Both the position numbers and the translations under genes were made by a program. 64,000 nt of DNA from Vibrio parahaemolyticus (GTDB lineage Bacteria; Pseudomonadota; Gammaproteobacteria; Enterobacterales; Vibrionaceae): assembly GCF_900460535.1 (NCBI RefSeq), contig NZ_UHIL01000002.1, positions 1,054,001 to 1,118,000 of the forward strand. Reading direction: 5' to 3'. Positions within the stretch are counted from its first letter, which is position 1. Every line of letters starts with the position of its first letter. Below the pieces are notes generated by a model that ran no database searches, was not told the origin of the DNA, and was given only the letters and a program-made list of their open reading frames with translations. Of the stretch, positions 24,652 through 32,679 are shown in pieces.

Positions 24652-25860
24652 TCACTTTACTGCTGCATGAAGGGGCAGGTCGTTAAACGGCTCGACGTCT
24701 CGGCTGAGTAATCCCATCAAAACCACTGCTAACACCATGACAACAGCTGCTATTGCAAAACCGTATTGTGTTAGCTCGTAATGACTTAACATCGCGATTA
24801 ACACGTAACTGAGAGATTGAATGGTGGTGGCAAACATGCTGATGCCGCCATCGACGCGACCTCGTTGATGAACCGCTACGGTGTGATGCATCCAGTTGAC
24901 TCTCGCAATGCGATTTAGCGCGTTAAACACACCAAACAGAGCCGTAAACAATAAGATGGTCAGTGGGCTTATCGCAAAACTCATTCCGATAAACGCTATA
25001 GATACCATGACCATCGAAGCAAACATAATGTGGCTATGGGAGGCGCGACTCAGCACTTTGGTGACAATGAAACCTGTTAGTAACGAGCCGAGACCAAAAC
25101 TGATGTTGAACCCTGCAAACCAATCGCCAGAGATGCCTTGTTCAGAAAACCAAATCGGCACCAGTTTGCTCAAATACGTCAATGTAGGATAAGAGAGGCA
25201 AGAGAGCAGAATAAAGCCATAAAATCGGGGTTCGAGACGGAATATTTGTTTGCTCTCTTTGAGTTGTGCGATGAAAGCTACGGATTTTGATGCCCTCAAT
25301 TGTTGGGTATACGGCGTCAGAATATAAAACATCGCCGCCAAAGCGGATGCGCTGGCCGCAAACAAAGCAAACTCTTTCATGCCCCACATTTCAAGCAAAA
25401 CAATACCCAACGCGCCAGCTCCAAGGGTTGTGGATTGCATTACAATTTCTTGCTGACCCGAAATTTTTGCGTATTCGTGATGCTGATAATTTTCTTGGGT
25501 GAAGGCGTTGTTGGTCGTCCATGCAAAGTTACTCGAAACCCAATACACCAATTGCGCAAAAGCCAACAGCCAGTGGGATTCAAACCCTAACCAATAAGCA
25601 ATGAACACCACCAAAGCCATGCCCGATTGAATCCATTGATTGAGCACGAGGAGTGCTTTTCGTGAGTGTCGGTCCACTAAAGTGGAAAAGAAAGGCGTTG
25701 TCAGAAAAGAAATCGCGGTGCAGCTCAGAGAAACTAAAGCGACGAATGTGCCCATTTTGGGCTCGGAAAGCATGACCCATGGCAGTGCCATCATGAACAA
25801 GCCAGAGGATATACTGTCGAAGAAGCGGCCTGCTAAGTACGGCTGAGTTTTATTTTTCAT
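24652..25860 (-). CDS. MFS exporter, probable SoxR-activated
   Basis: This 402-residue inner-membrane carrier has about twelve hydrophobic segments. It has a motif-A-like loop between helices 2 and 3 (STLVDRHSRKALL, compare GxLxDRxGRR) typical of major facilitator drug exporters. The N-terminus AGRFFDSISSGLFMMALPW is like MFS-3/enterobactin-exporter-type proteins. The start chosen has GAGG eight bases upstream; the longer open frame runs through the promoter. A SoxR operator lies in a promoter pointing to this gene, so it is probably induced by redox-cycling compounds and may export them. The substrate is otherwise unknown. Confidence 0.85.
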   Translation of the reverse strand: MKNKTQPYLAGRFFDSISSGLFMMALPWVMLSEPKMGTFVALVSLSCTAISFLTTPFFSTLVDRHSRKALLVLNQWIQSGMALVVFIAYWLGFESHWLLAFAQLVYWVSSNFAWTTNNAFTQENYQHHEYAKISGQQEIVMQSTTLGAGALGIVLLEMWGMKEFALFAASASALAAMFYILTPYTQQLRASKSVAFIAQLKESKQIFRLEPRFYGFILLSCLSYPTLTYLSKLVPIWFSEQGISGDWFAGFNISFGLGSLLTGFIVTKVLSRASHSHIMFASMVMVSIAFIGMSFAISPLTILLFTALFGVFNALNRIARVNWMHHTVAVHQRGRVDGGISMFATTIQSLSYVLIAMLSHYELTQYGFAIAAVVMVLAVVLMGLLSRDVEPFNDLPLHAAVK

Positions 25861-25992
25861 TATGTTTGCCTCAAATTCCCAATGGATTTCAAAACGTTGG
25901 CTTCTAGCGGTGCTGTGTTTGTCAACCAAGTTATGCGTCCTGAACGCAATATTTCGAGACCGTCTGGGTTTAGCGTTATTTAAGATGGTGTA

Positions 25993-26023
25993 ACTTTAGA
26001 ACCTCAAGTAAACTTGAGGTAAA
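25993..26023 (-). promoter_or_regulatory. SoxR operator within a 19-bp-spacer promoter for the MFS gene
   Basis: CCTCAAGTAAACTTGAGG (26002-26019) matches the known SoxR box in front of soxS almost exactly. On the minus strand TTTACC (-35) and TAAAGT (-10) are separated by 19 bases that contain the palindrome, the long-spacer layout activated by SoxR. The promoter points at the MFS exporter gene. Confidence 0.92.
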
Positions 26024-26060
26024 GCTTTTTTTAACAAAATAGAAACACGGGAAGTCAAGG

Positions 26061-26498
26061 ATGGAAATCAGCGTAGGAGAAGTGGCAAAACGTTCTGGAG
26101 TGAAAGTCTCTGCCCTGCATTTTTATGAACAAAAAGGACTGATTTCGAGTTGGAGAAATCAAGGCAATCAGCGCCGCTACCACCGTAGCGTTTTGCGCCG
26201 TGTCGCGGTGATTAAAGCGGCTCAGCAAGTTGGGTTATCGTTAGAAGAAATTAAACATGCGCTAGATGAGCTGCCGAAACATCAAGCTCCGAACAAAGAG
26301 CAATGGGAAGTCATGGCGAGCCATTGGCATGAACAGTTAGAACAAAAGATTCAAAAGCTCAAAGCCTTGCAAAACGATTTGGGTGGATGCATTGGCTGCG
26401 GATGTTTGTCGTTAGAAACCTGCGCACTGCGAAACCCAGAAGATGTGTTAGGCAAAGATCACTCAGGTTCTAATTTGACCTTAGAAGAAGGGGCGTAA
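26061..26498 (+). CDS. soxR: Redox-sensing MerR-family activator SoxR
   Basis: SoxR senses redox-cycling agents and nitric oxide through a [2Fe-2S] cluster and activates promoters with overlong spacers. This 145-residue protein has the MerR winged helix (residues about 3-70), a dimerisation helix, and the diagnostic cluster motif CIGCGCLSLETC (Cys-x2-Cys-x-Cys-x5-Cys) near residues 114-125. No soxS gene is nearby, as in most non-enteric bacteria, where SoxR controls exporters directly. It is divergent from an MFS exporter, with its operator in between, so exporter activation is the likely main function. Confidence 0.97.
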   Translation: MEISVGEVAKRSGVKVSALHFYEQKGLISSWRNQGNQRRYHRSVLRRVAVIKAAQQVGLSLEEIKHALDELPKHQAPNKEQWEVMASHWHEQLEQKIQKLKALQNDLGGCIGCGCLSLETCALRNPEDVLGKDHSGSNLTLEEGA

Positions 26499-26501
26499 GC
26501 G

Positions 26502-26897
26502 TTATTCTTTGTCGAAACTGTCCACCACAATCGCGCCCATCGACGCTGGCATTGTGATGACGATAACGCGTTTTATCGCAACGATCGGGTCTGTAAAGAG
26601 CGGCAACTTGTCGAGACAAAATAGCACCAAAGCTACCACGATAGCGGCGATGGAATAGGCGATCACAACGCGAAATACAAAGATGGGGATGCGTTTTCTA
26701 ATGTGGCTTTGAAATACGCTTTGATAAGCGAAAAAGCTGAGAAAAATCACAGAAAGGCTTAACAACATGAGCAGGTTTATCATGGGTAAGCTTTCACCCA
26801 ATCGCCATGCTTCTTCCGAAAAAGAGATAGGCACAGCAAGGGCAAAAGCGCCCACTAATACTTGGCTGGCATCTTCAAGATTAAAGTGGCTGCTCAT
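26502..26897 (-). CDS. DUF2391-like integral membrane protein
   Basis: This 131-residue protein has four hydrophobic segments, at about residues 10-27, 37-57, 72-95 and 105-125, with few charged residues between them. The pattern (VLVGAFALAVPISFSEEAW, then a second helix pair) matches DUF2391, a family of small membrane proteins of unknown function. It lies 13 bases downstream of the TPR membrane protein gene on the same strand, so the two are probably co-transcribed and may act together in the inner membrane. It converges with soxR, leaving only three bases between the stop codons. Confidence 0.75.
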   Translation of the reverse strand: MSSHFNLEDASQVLVGAFALAVPISFSEEAWRLGESLPMINLLMLLSLSVIFLSFFAYQSVFQSHIRKRIPIFVFRVVIAYSIAAIVVALVLFCLDKLPLFTDPIVAIKRVIVITMPASMGAIVVDSFDKE

Positions 26898-26910
26898 GTT
26901 GTAGGTTCCG

Positions 26911-27762
26911 TTATTCGTTGTTATTGCTCAGTTGCAACAGCTTCTCGAATCGCTCGTTACCGTGCAGCAATTCAAGATCGCGTTCTTCTGCCAACAAATC
27001 GCGAATTGAAGGGCTGTAGTCAATGGCGCGTTCCAGATCTTCAATCGCTTGTTCCTCAATCCCTAATCGAGAGTACGCACAAGCGCGTTGGTAAAGCGCA
27101 GGGCCATTGGTGTAATCAACCTCGAGCACTCGGTTACATATGCTTAGCGCCCAATGGTATTCGTTTATTTCCATGGCCGCATCGGCTTTGTAAGTCAATG
27201 CTTCAAGGTCACCAGGTCGAATTACCAAGATTTCGTCATAAATCTCAATACGTTGTTCCGGCGTTTGCGAACTTTGAGCACGTAACCACAAGTTGTGGAT
27301 TTCGTTGATCTTTTCAATCTCTTTGTTGTTTTCACTGATGATGCGAGTTTTGCGTTTTAAATCTCGCTCCAGCGCAACAAATTTCTTTTCATATTCTTGA
27401 GCGATTTTTTCCAATCGCTTGTCCGCCATTTCTTTTGTGTTGTGTTTAAACTCGCGCAGCGACTGCCAACCTACAAAGGCGATCAATGATGCCACGCCCG
27501 CGATGATGTAGAAGAAGTACGTTACCGTCACATTTGCGTAGTTCAGCGATTTATCCGCCACCGTTAATTCACGATCGGTGATCTCGGTGATCATTCGCTT
27601 TTCAAGGCTTTGGTAATCCTGACGTAAGGATTTAAGTTCATCTAAAATATAGCGTTCCATTAACGGTCTATCTAATAGATCTGATTCAGAATATTTTTCT
27701 TCGGATGCCAGAGTCGGGAGAGAAAGAATCAGGGAGAAGAAGAGGGCAATAAATAAGCGCAT
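26911..27762 (-). CDS. Inner-membrane TPR protein with coiled coil
   Basis: This 283-residue protein has a signal peptide (MRLFIALFFSLILSLPTLAS), a single later transmembrane segment (VTYFFYIIAGVASLIAFVGW), a coiled coil just after it (rich in Lys/Glu, KEMADKRLEKIAQEYEKKF-type), and C-terminal tetratricopeptide repeats. The best repeats are at ALTYKADAAMEINEYHWAL and ALYQRACAYSRLGIEEQAI. The topology suggests a short periplasmic part and a long cytoplasmic TPR domain for protein binding. The role is unknown. AAGGA lies six bases before the start. It is followed by the DUF2391 gene. Confidence 0.82.
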   Translation of the reverse strand: MRLFIALFFSLILSLPTLASEEKYSESDLLDRPLMERYILDELKSLRQDYQSLEKRMITEITDRELTVADKSLNYANVTVTYFFYIIAGVASLIAFVGWQSLREFKHNTKEMADKRLEKIAQEYEKKFVALERDLKRKTRIISENNKEIEKINEIHNLWLRAQSSQTPEQRIEIYDEILVIRPGDLEALTYKADAAMEINEYHWALSICNRVLEVDYTNGPALYQRACAYSRLGIEEQAIEDLERAIDYSPSIRDLLAEERDLELLHGNERFEKLLQLSNNNE

Positions 27763-28000
27763 AAAACGTCCTTTTGCATGAAGAGTACAGATAGACCCTG
27801 CAACCATAGCAAATCGAACAAACGTTTAGCAAAGTTATTACAAAAGAAATGCTTGTCACGCTTTTGCGCAACTTTTATGGCTCAAGACAAAAGTGGAAGC
27901 AGAAAGACGGGTTTGTGAACGGTAAATTCTTTGGTCAGTTGTTCTTTGTTTTACAACTGGTTATGCTCGTCCTTAATTCTTTCTCAAGTGTGATAAGTGC

Positions 28001-28471
28001 ATGGACGCAAAAGCAAAAAACTACTTAAATCGGTATTTTGATGCGCTCTCCCCAGAGCAGAAAAGTGCTATTCCATCAGTCAGTGCTGACTACTATTGTG
28101 CCGATGAATACAACGCGAATGTGTGCGCCGAACTCGTTCGTATTGGGCAGAAAACGGCATCGTGCAGTATGGAGCTGTGGTACAGCGAGCACGGGGAGCC
28201 GATGCCAGAGGTCGGGCATTTGCAAGTCGTCACCAATTGGGACGGTGAGCCTGTTTGTGTGATTCAAATTACGGACGTGAGCACTTGTCGATATGATGAA
28301 GTCACCGTAGAGTTTGCCTACGCAGAAGGCGAAGGTGATAGAACGTTGAACTGGTGGCGTGACGCGCATGCTGCATTTTTTAAAGCCGAGTGCGATGAGT
28401 TGAACATCGATTGGCATGAGCAACGTTTGCTGGTTCTAGAACGCTTTAAAGTGGTTTATCCATTTGAATAA
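28001..28471 (+). CDS. ASCH-domain protein
   Basis: This 156-residue soluble protein has the ASCH (ASC-1 homology) domain, a PUA-like beta barrel. Visible marks are GQKTASCSMELWYSEHGEPMPEVG, read as the first strands, and GDRTLNWWRDAHAAFF near the end, the usual ED-x-SL-x-W-x-x-H-x-x-F block. Family members bind RNA or act as small amidohydrolases (for example N4-acetylcytidine amidohydrolase YqfB), so RNA or modified-nucleoside handling is inferred. It is monocistronic and ends at a strong terminator. Confidence 0.82.
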   Translation: MDAKAKNYLNRYFDALSPEQKSAIPSVSADYYCADEYNANVCAELVRIGQKTASCSMELWYSEHGEPMPEVGHLQVVTNWDGEPVCVIQITDVSTCRYDEVTVEFAYAEGEGDRTLNWWRDAHAAFFKAECDELNIDWHEQRLLVLERFKVVYPFE

Positions 28472-28490
28472 TCAGTGTTGAGTGACTACA

Positions 28491-28518
28491 AAACAGCACC
28501 GAGTTTGGTGCTGTTTTT
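28491..28518. terminator. Bidirectional intrinsic terminator
   Basis: AAACAGCACC and GGTGCTGTTT form a 10-bp stem around GAGTTT, followed by T-rich sequence. It is shared by the ASCH gene and the convergent methyltransferase gene. Confidence 0.88.
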
Positions 28519-28538
28519 GTTTTTTTCCTGCGTTCAGA

Positions 28539-29126
28539 TTAACGTTTCACTGCCGTGACGCTGAATACATGCCAATGTTTAGGCGTCCCGACTATGGTGG
28601 TGCCATCTTCATCTCTTTCATGCATGGAGACGATGTCATAGCCTTCAAAACATTGCTCGACTTGCTGGCGAGTGAGTGAGGTTAGATGAGCATGCGAGTT
28701 TGAATCAACCCAAGAGTCGTTTACGCCTAAAAAGTCTCCGCAGAAAACACCACCTGATGGCAAAGAAGAATCGATTTGATTCCACACGTTTTCAAAGTGC
28801 GCTTTTGGACAAAAGAACAGACTGGCGCTAGCAATAAATAGGGTGCACTTAGGGTAATCAAAATCGCTGAAACACGCTTGCGAGATGGAGAAGTTCGGCT
28901 GTTCAGAAAAACGCGTCTCACAGGTTTTTATTGCATCTGAGTTGCTGTCGAATGCGTGAACACGAAAGCCTTGTGCGAGAAGAAAATTGGAGTCTCTCCC
29001 TGTACCGCAGCCAGCGTCAACGGCAATTTTCTCTGCTAATGTGTGAAATTGTAGGGCTTTTTCTACATTGACCCTGTGTGGTTGTTGAGCGACTTTTTGA
29101 TAGTACGGATCCCATGAAACTGACAT
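28539..29126 (-). CDS. Class I SAM-dependent methyltransferase (TehB/UbiE-like)
   Basis: This 195-residue methyltransferase has clear motifs: motif I is AVDAGCGTGRDSNFLL, the strand-2 acidic residue is in VHAFDSNS, motif IV is LFIASASLFFCP, and GGVFCGDFLG follows. It is a single Rossmann domain without extra parts, like TehB and other small-molecule methyltransferases. The substrate is unknown. The start has AAGGA six bases upstream. It lies downstream of the phospholipase D-family gene on the same strand, but a terminator separates the two, so it probably has its own promoter. Confidence 0.85.
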   Translation of the reverse strand: MSVSWDPYYQKVAQQPHRVNVEKALQFHTLAEKIAVDAGCGTGRDSNFLLAQGFRVHAFDSNSDAIKTCETRFSEQPNFSISQACFSDFDYPKCTLFIASASLFFCPKAHFENVWNQIDSSLPSGGVFCGDFLGVNDSWVDSNSHAHLTSLTRQQVEQCFEGYDIVSMHERDEDGTTIVGTPKHWHVFSVTAVKR

Positions 29127-29145
29127 TGAATTTCCTTTTCGTTAT

Positions 29146-29178
29146 AAAAAACGCCATTCAAATCTGAATAGCGTTTTT
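29146..29178 (-). terminator. Intrinsic terminator after the PLD-family gene
   Basis: AAAAACGCCATTCA and TGAATAGCGTTTTT form a 14-bp stem with one wobble pair. On the minus strand the T-run follows, ending the PLD-family transcript upstream of the methyltransferase. Confidence 0.82.
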
Positions 29179-29249
29179 GCTGTCTTTGAAGCTAGCCTAC
29201 ACAACTCTATTTTTTGCGGCGCTAACGGAATGTAGAGAATGTGACCGAG

Positions 29250-30767
29250 TTAAAGTTGATCTTCTATTGGCAAAATGCCAGAGAACCAAGCGCCTAATCG
29301 GCGAAAAACGCCTGCTTCGGGTTCCGAATCATATTCCTCACCAGTTTTGGTGTTTGTCCAAACAATGTCTCCGTCACGTAGAGTGAGTCGATAAGCGTTG
29401 TCTTTCAGTTGGCTGGGTAATTTTGCCAAAAACGTTTGCACGTATTCCGGTTGTTCAATCACAACGGCCATTTCGGTATTCAAAGCCGCAGATCGAGGGT
29501 CCCAGTTCATAGAGCCGACGAACAGTGTTTCGTCATCAATCGTCATTGCCTTTGCGTGTAAGCTCGCGCGGCTACTACCTGTTAAGCTCCATTTACTCTT
29601 GAGCTTCGCGCTGGATTTCACTTCCCAAAGTTTGATGCCGGATTCGAGCAAATCTTCACGATATTTGGCGTACCAGCCATGAACGGCAAAGACGTCATTC
29701 GACGCAAGGCTGTTGGTTACGATGGTGATGTCGACACCTCGCTTAGCTGCATTCGTCAGAGCTTTTGTGCCAGCTTCTGTTGGGATGAAATAAGGCGAGA
29801 TGAGCACGAAAGAGTGCTCAACACTTTTTAGTAGCTCGGTTAAGTTTCCGACTAACTGGCTATCGTGTGTCGTGACTTTATCTGGCAAATCGAACCAAAC
29901 TTGTCCATCACCCCAGTACAAGTTCAGTTTGCCTTGTTTGAGGTCTTGATACATATCCAAGGCGGTAAAATCGTATCGGCCAGAAGAGAACTTTTCTTGC
30001 AAGTTTAGTTTGGTGACTTGTTTTTGAATCGCGGCATTGGAGACGCTTTGAGATTCTGGCGATATCCACTCCATCGGCACGGCGTGTACGCTGTTCCAAT
30101 AAAGATCAAACTGATCCGCCGTTTGCTGCACGGCTTCCCCGTAGAGCAGTAAATCGAAGTCGCCGAACTCTACTTCTGATTCAAAAGAGAAATACTCGTT
30201 ACCAATATTTCGTCCACCGACAATCGCAGAGACACTGTCAGCAATCAGCGATTTATTGTGCATTCGGCGGTTCAGACGTTCGAAGTCACTGGTTAACGCA
30301 AAGATTCGTGCAGAGCGGTATTGATGAGGATTGAACAGGCGTATCTCAATATTGGGGTGCGCATTTAGAGCCGCCATGACGTTGTCGTTGCGTTTTTGCA
30401 TGTCATCAAGCAGCAGTCGGATTCTGACGCCTCGTTTTGCTGCTTCGTACAAACGCCAAGTGATCAGCTGGCTGGTTTCGTCACCGCGATAAATATAGTA
30501 CTGAAGATCCAAGCTTTTTTGTGCGGACTCGATGAGAGAAGTACGAGCAAGAAGGGCATCGTGTCCTTGGTTGAGCGGGTAAAAGCCAGTGATGGTTTTA
30601 GGATCTTCGCCATAAGCTTCAAAGTAATGAGCCAGAACCGAATCTTGTTGATAGCCGAAATGGAAAGTTGTGGATTTCTCACTTGGCTGATTTGATTCGA
30701 TTGATGAGCATGCTGAAAGCACTGAGAACATGGATGCGAAAATGAATTTGGAGAGCGTATGTAACAA
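29250..30767 (-). CDS. Phospholipase D-family lipoprotein (ClsC/YmdC-like)
   Basis: This 505-residue protein has a lipoprotein-type signal ending in VLSAC (Cys near residue 20) and two HKD motifs of the phospholipase D superfamily: RMHNKSLIADSV with GGRNIGNEYF, and SLHAKAMTIDDE with GSMNWDPRS. Such paired motifs form one active site in cardiolipin synthases; the closest layout is ClsC/YmdC. Membrane anchoring suggests action on envelope phospholipids. The start is an unusual TTG, supported by AGGA eight bases upstream and by the fact that the first internal ATG would leave too short a signal. It is monocistronic. Confidence 0.85.
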   Translation of the reverse strand: MLHTLSKFIFASMFSVLSACSSIESNQPSEKSTTFHFGYQQDSVLAHYFEAYGEDPKTITGFYPLNQGHDALLARTSLIESAQKSLDLQYYIYRGDETSQLITWRLYEAAKRGVRIRLLLDDMQKRNDNVMAALNAHPNIEIRLFNPHQYRSARIFALTSDFERLNRRMHNKSLIADSVSAIVGGRNIGNEYFSFESEVEFGDFDLLLYGEAVQQTADQFDLYWNSVHAVPMEWISPESQSVSNAAIQKQVTKLNLQEKFSSGRYDFTALDMYQDLKQGKLNLYWGDGQVWFDLPDKVTTHDSQLVGNLTELLKSVEHSFVLISPYFIPTEAGTKALTNAAKRGVDITIVTNSLASNDVFAVHGWYAKYREDLLESGIKLWEVKSSAKLKSKWSLTGSSRASLHAKAMTIDDETLFVGSMNWDPRSAALNTEMAVVIEQPEYVQTFLAKLPSQLKDNAYRLTLRDGDIVWTNTKTGEEYDSEPEAGVFRRLGAWFSGILPIEDQL

Positions 30768-31508
30768 TGCACATTTCCTTGTCTTACAAAACCTTACTGT
30801 ATTGAAGTATAGACATAAGTGCTTTCAACGTGCAGTTATCGCGGTTAAAGAACGAGTGTTTAGTCAAGTAAATCCATGAAGTGAGATCATACTGCGGGAA
30901 GAAAGCGGTATTGGGCGCGTTTTTCTCCTAATTTCAGTTTATTTTTATGGCGCACAAAATCATTTATTTTACTTATGTTTCTTGTTGTATTGGTCATTAT
31001 CACTAATATATGGCGATAATAACCAATAGCGCTCTGTAATAAATCAATTGAAATATATAACCATATGAATTTATTGAGGTAAATGTTTGGCACAGCGTTT
31101 GCCTAGAGACAAAAGAAGTAAGTCAGCACAACTTGCGGAACTGGTTAATTTTTTGTTAAGTTTATTAACTTTGAATAGACGGTTATTTGTGGCTAGTCAC
31201 CACAGAAAAACGCAGCTCTCTTACTTTACTTGAAATTGGCCTCAGCAAGCAGGCAACGAACACGGGTTCCTTGCCTTGAACTGCATGATTTCGTTTCAAG
31301 TTAGTTGAATGATGTAACGGCCACACACCATGTTGTTAGTCGCTACAGAAGTACAAATATCTTCGTCTATTTCAGATGCAATGAACTCACCGATTGCTCA
31401 CAGGGAGTACTTGCTAACTCATTGAGCATTATGCTTTTTGATGTCGCATTTAGGTTGAAAAACCAACACGAGCATTCGGCTGAATACAACAATAAAAAAG
31501 GATTTTTG
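30768..31508. other. 741-base gene-free region upstream of the first RND operon
   Basis: No gene is supported. Small open frames on both strands lack ribosome sites and domains, and the long in-frame extension of the adaptor gene is also unlikely to be translated. The sequence is AT-rich, particularly at 30930-31090 and 31140-31190. It must hold the promoters of the PLD-family gene and of the RND operon. I see no clear operator palindrome. A small RNA or a lost regulator gene cannot be excluded. Confidence 0.5.
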
Positions 31509-32666
31509 ATGTTAGCAAAACCCATAGTACGTTGGCTTTTACCCTTCGTTGTCGTCGGCGGATCTTACGCTGGATATGCCGCGATTGCAGCGACAGCACC
31601 GGAGAAAGAGTCAACAAAAGAAACCATAACCGAACACACAGTTCGAGCCTCCTCTCTTTTTCCTACTGACCATAAAGTCGTGATTACCAGCCATGGCGAA
31701 TTGGTTCCATTCGAAAAAACACACCTTTCTGCTCAAGTCAGCGGTGAAGTGATCAGTTGGCACCCTAATTTTGTAACCGGTGGCATCGTGAAGCGTGGGG
31801 AAGTGCTATTCACGATAGAAAGCGATAATTATGAAGCGGCCGTACTTCAAGCTGAAGCGGGTCTGGCTAGCGCTCGTGCATCGTTAATTGAAGAACAAGC
31901 AAAAGCGGAAGTGGCGAAACGCCAAGCGAAAAAACTTAGCGACAAGCAAGTCACCGATCTGTACTTGCGTAAACCTCAGGTGCTTAGCGCGCAAGCGCAA
32001 GTGAAGTCTGCTCAAGCCGCTCTCAAACGTGCAAATCGCGACTTGGAAAACTGCCGAGTGGTTGCGCCATACGATGCTTTAGTGGTCGAGCGTGATGTCG
32101 GTGTGGGGCAGTTTGTGACGTCGGGATCTCGTGTCGCAACTTTGAATAACATCGAAGTGGCGGAAGTGCATGTTCCAATTGCTGGTTTTGATAGTGCGTT
32201 TTTGCCGGAGTCAATCAAAGAGCTGACAGCAACTGTAACTCAGCAAGGCATTCTCTCGACTACACGTGAAGGTAAAGTCGTTCGCGATTTGGGAATGATT
32301 GATAGCGCCACACGCATGATCAATATGGTGATTCAGGTTGAAGACCCTTATGGCATCGATAACCAGCAACCGCCAATCAAATTTGGTTCTTACGTCGAAG
32401 TCAGCTTTACGGGCAAAGAGCTCAAGCACATCTATCGTCTTCCACAAGAATTAGTGAAAAACCGCACGGTTTGGGTCGTCAACGATGAAAATCAACTTCA
32501 GCCGCGCACTGTCACAGTATTAAGAGCGGAGGGAGAATTCATGTTGGTAGGTGAAGGTTTGGAACAAAGTGACCAATTGGTTCTGACTCTTCCTGAATAC
32601 CCGCAAAAAGGCATGGCGGTTCAAATTGCAAAAAAGAATGACGACTCCGAAACCGTCGTACAGTAA
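31509..32666 (+). CDS. RND efflux periplasmic adaptor (HlyD/MFP family)
   Basis: This membrane-fusion protein links an RND pump to an outer-membrane channel. It is 385 residues with an N-terminal membrane helix (residues about 5-28) and no lipobox. It has the paired lipoyl half-motifs (QVSGEVISWHPNFVTGGIVKRGEVL and the later NCRVVAPYDALVVERDVGVGQFV-type segment), flanking a coiled-coil hairpin, then the beta-barrel and membrane-proximal domains. The start is chosen at the ATG with AAGGA upstream; the open frame reaches 204 bases further but without a ribosome site. It precedes the RND permease by 13 bases. No outer-membrane channel gene is in this operon, so a shared TolC is likely. Confidence 0.88.
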   Translation: MLAKPIVRWLLPFVVVGGSYAGYAAIAATAPEKESTKETITEHTVRASSLFPTDHKVVITSHGELVPFEKTHLSAQVSGEVISWHPNFVTGGIVKRGEVLFTIESDNYEAAVLQAEAGLASARASLIEEQAKAEVAKRQAKKLSDKQVTDLYLRKPQVLSAQAQVKSAQAALKRANRDLENCRVVAPYDALVVERDVGVGQFVTSGSRVATLNNIEVAEVHVPIAGFDSAFLPESIKELTATVTQQGILSTTREGKVVRDLGMIDSATRMINMVIQVEDPYGIDNQQPPIKFGSYVEVSFTGKELKHIYRLPQELVKNRTVWVVNDENQLQPRTVTVLRAEGEFMLVGEGLEQSDQLVLTLPEYPQKGMAVQIAKKNDDSETVVQ

Positions 32667-32679
32667 GTAGGAGTTTGTC

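Noticed and set aside
30887..31093. Minus-strand 68-codon frame
   Set aside because: No ribosome site, AT-driven composition and no domain.
31305..31508. N-terminal extension of the RND adaptor
   Set aside because: The upstream codons lack a ribosome site and would bury the membrane anchor about 68 residues from the N-terminus; the internal ATG with AAGGA is better.
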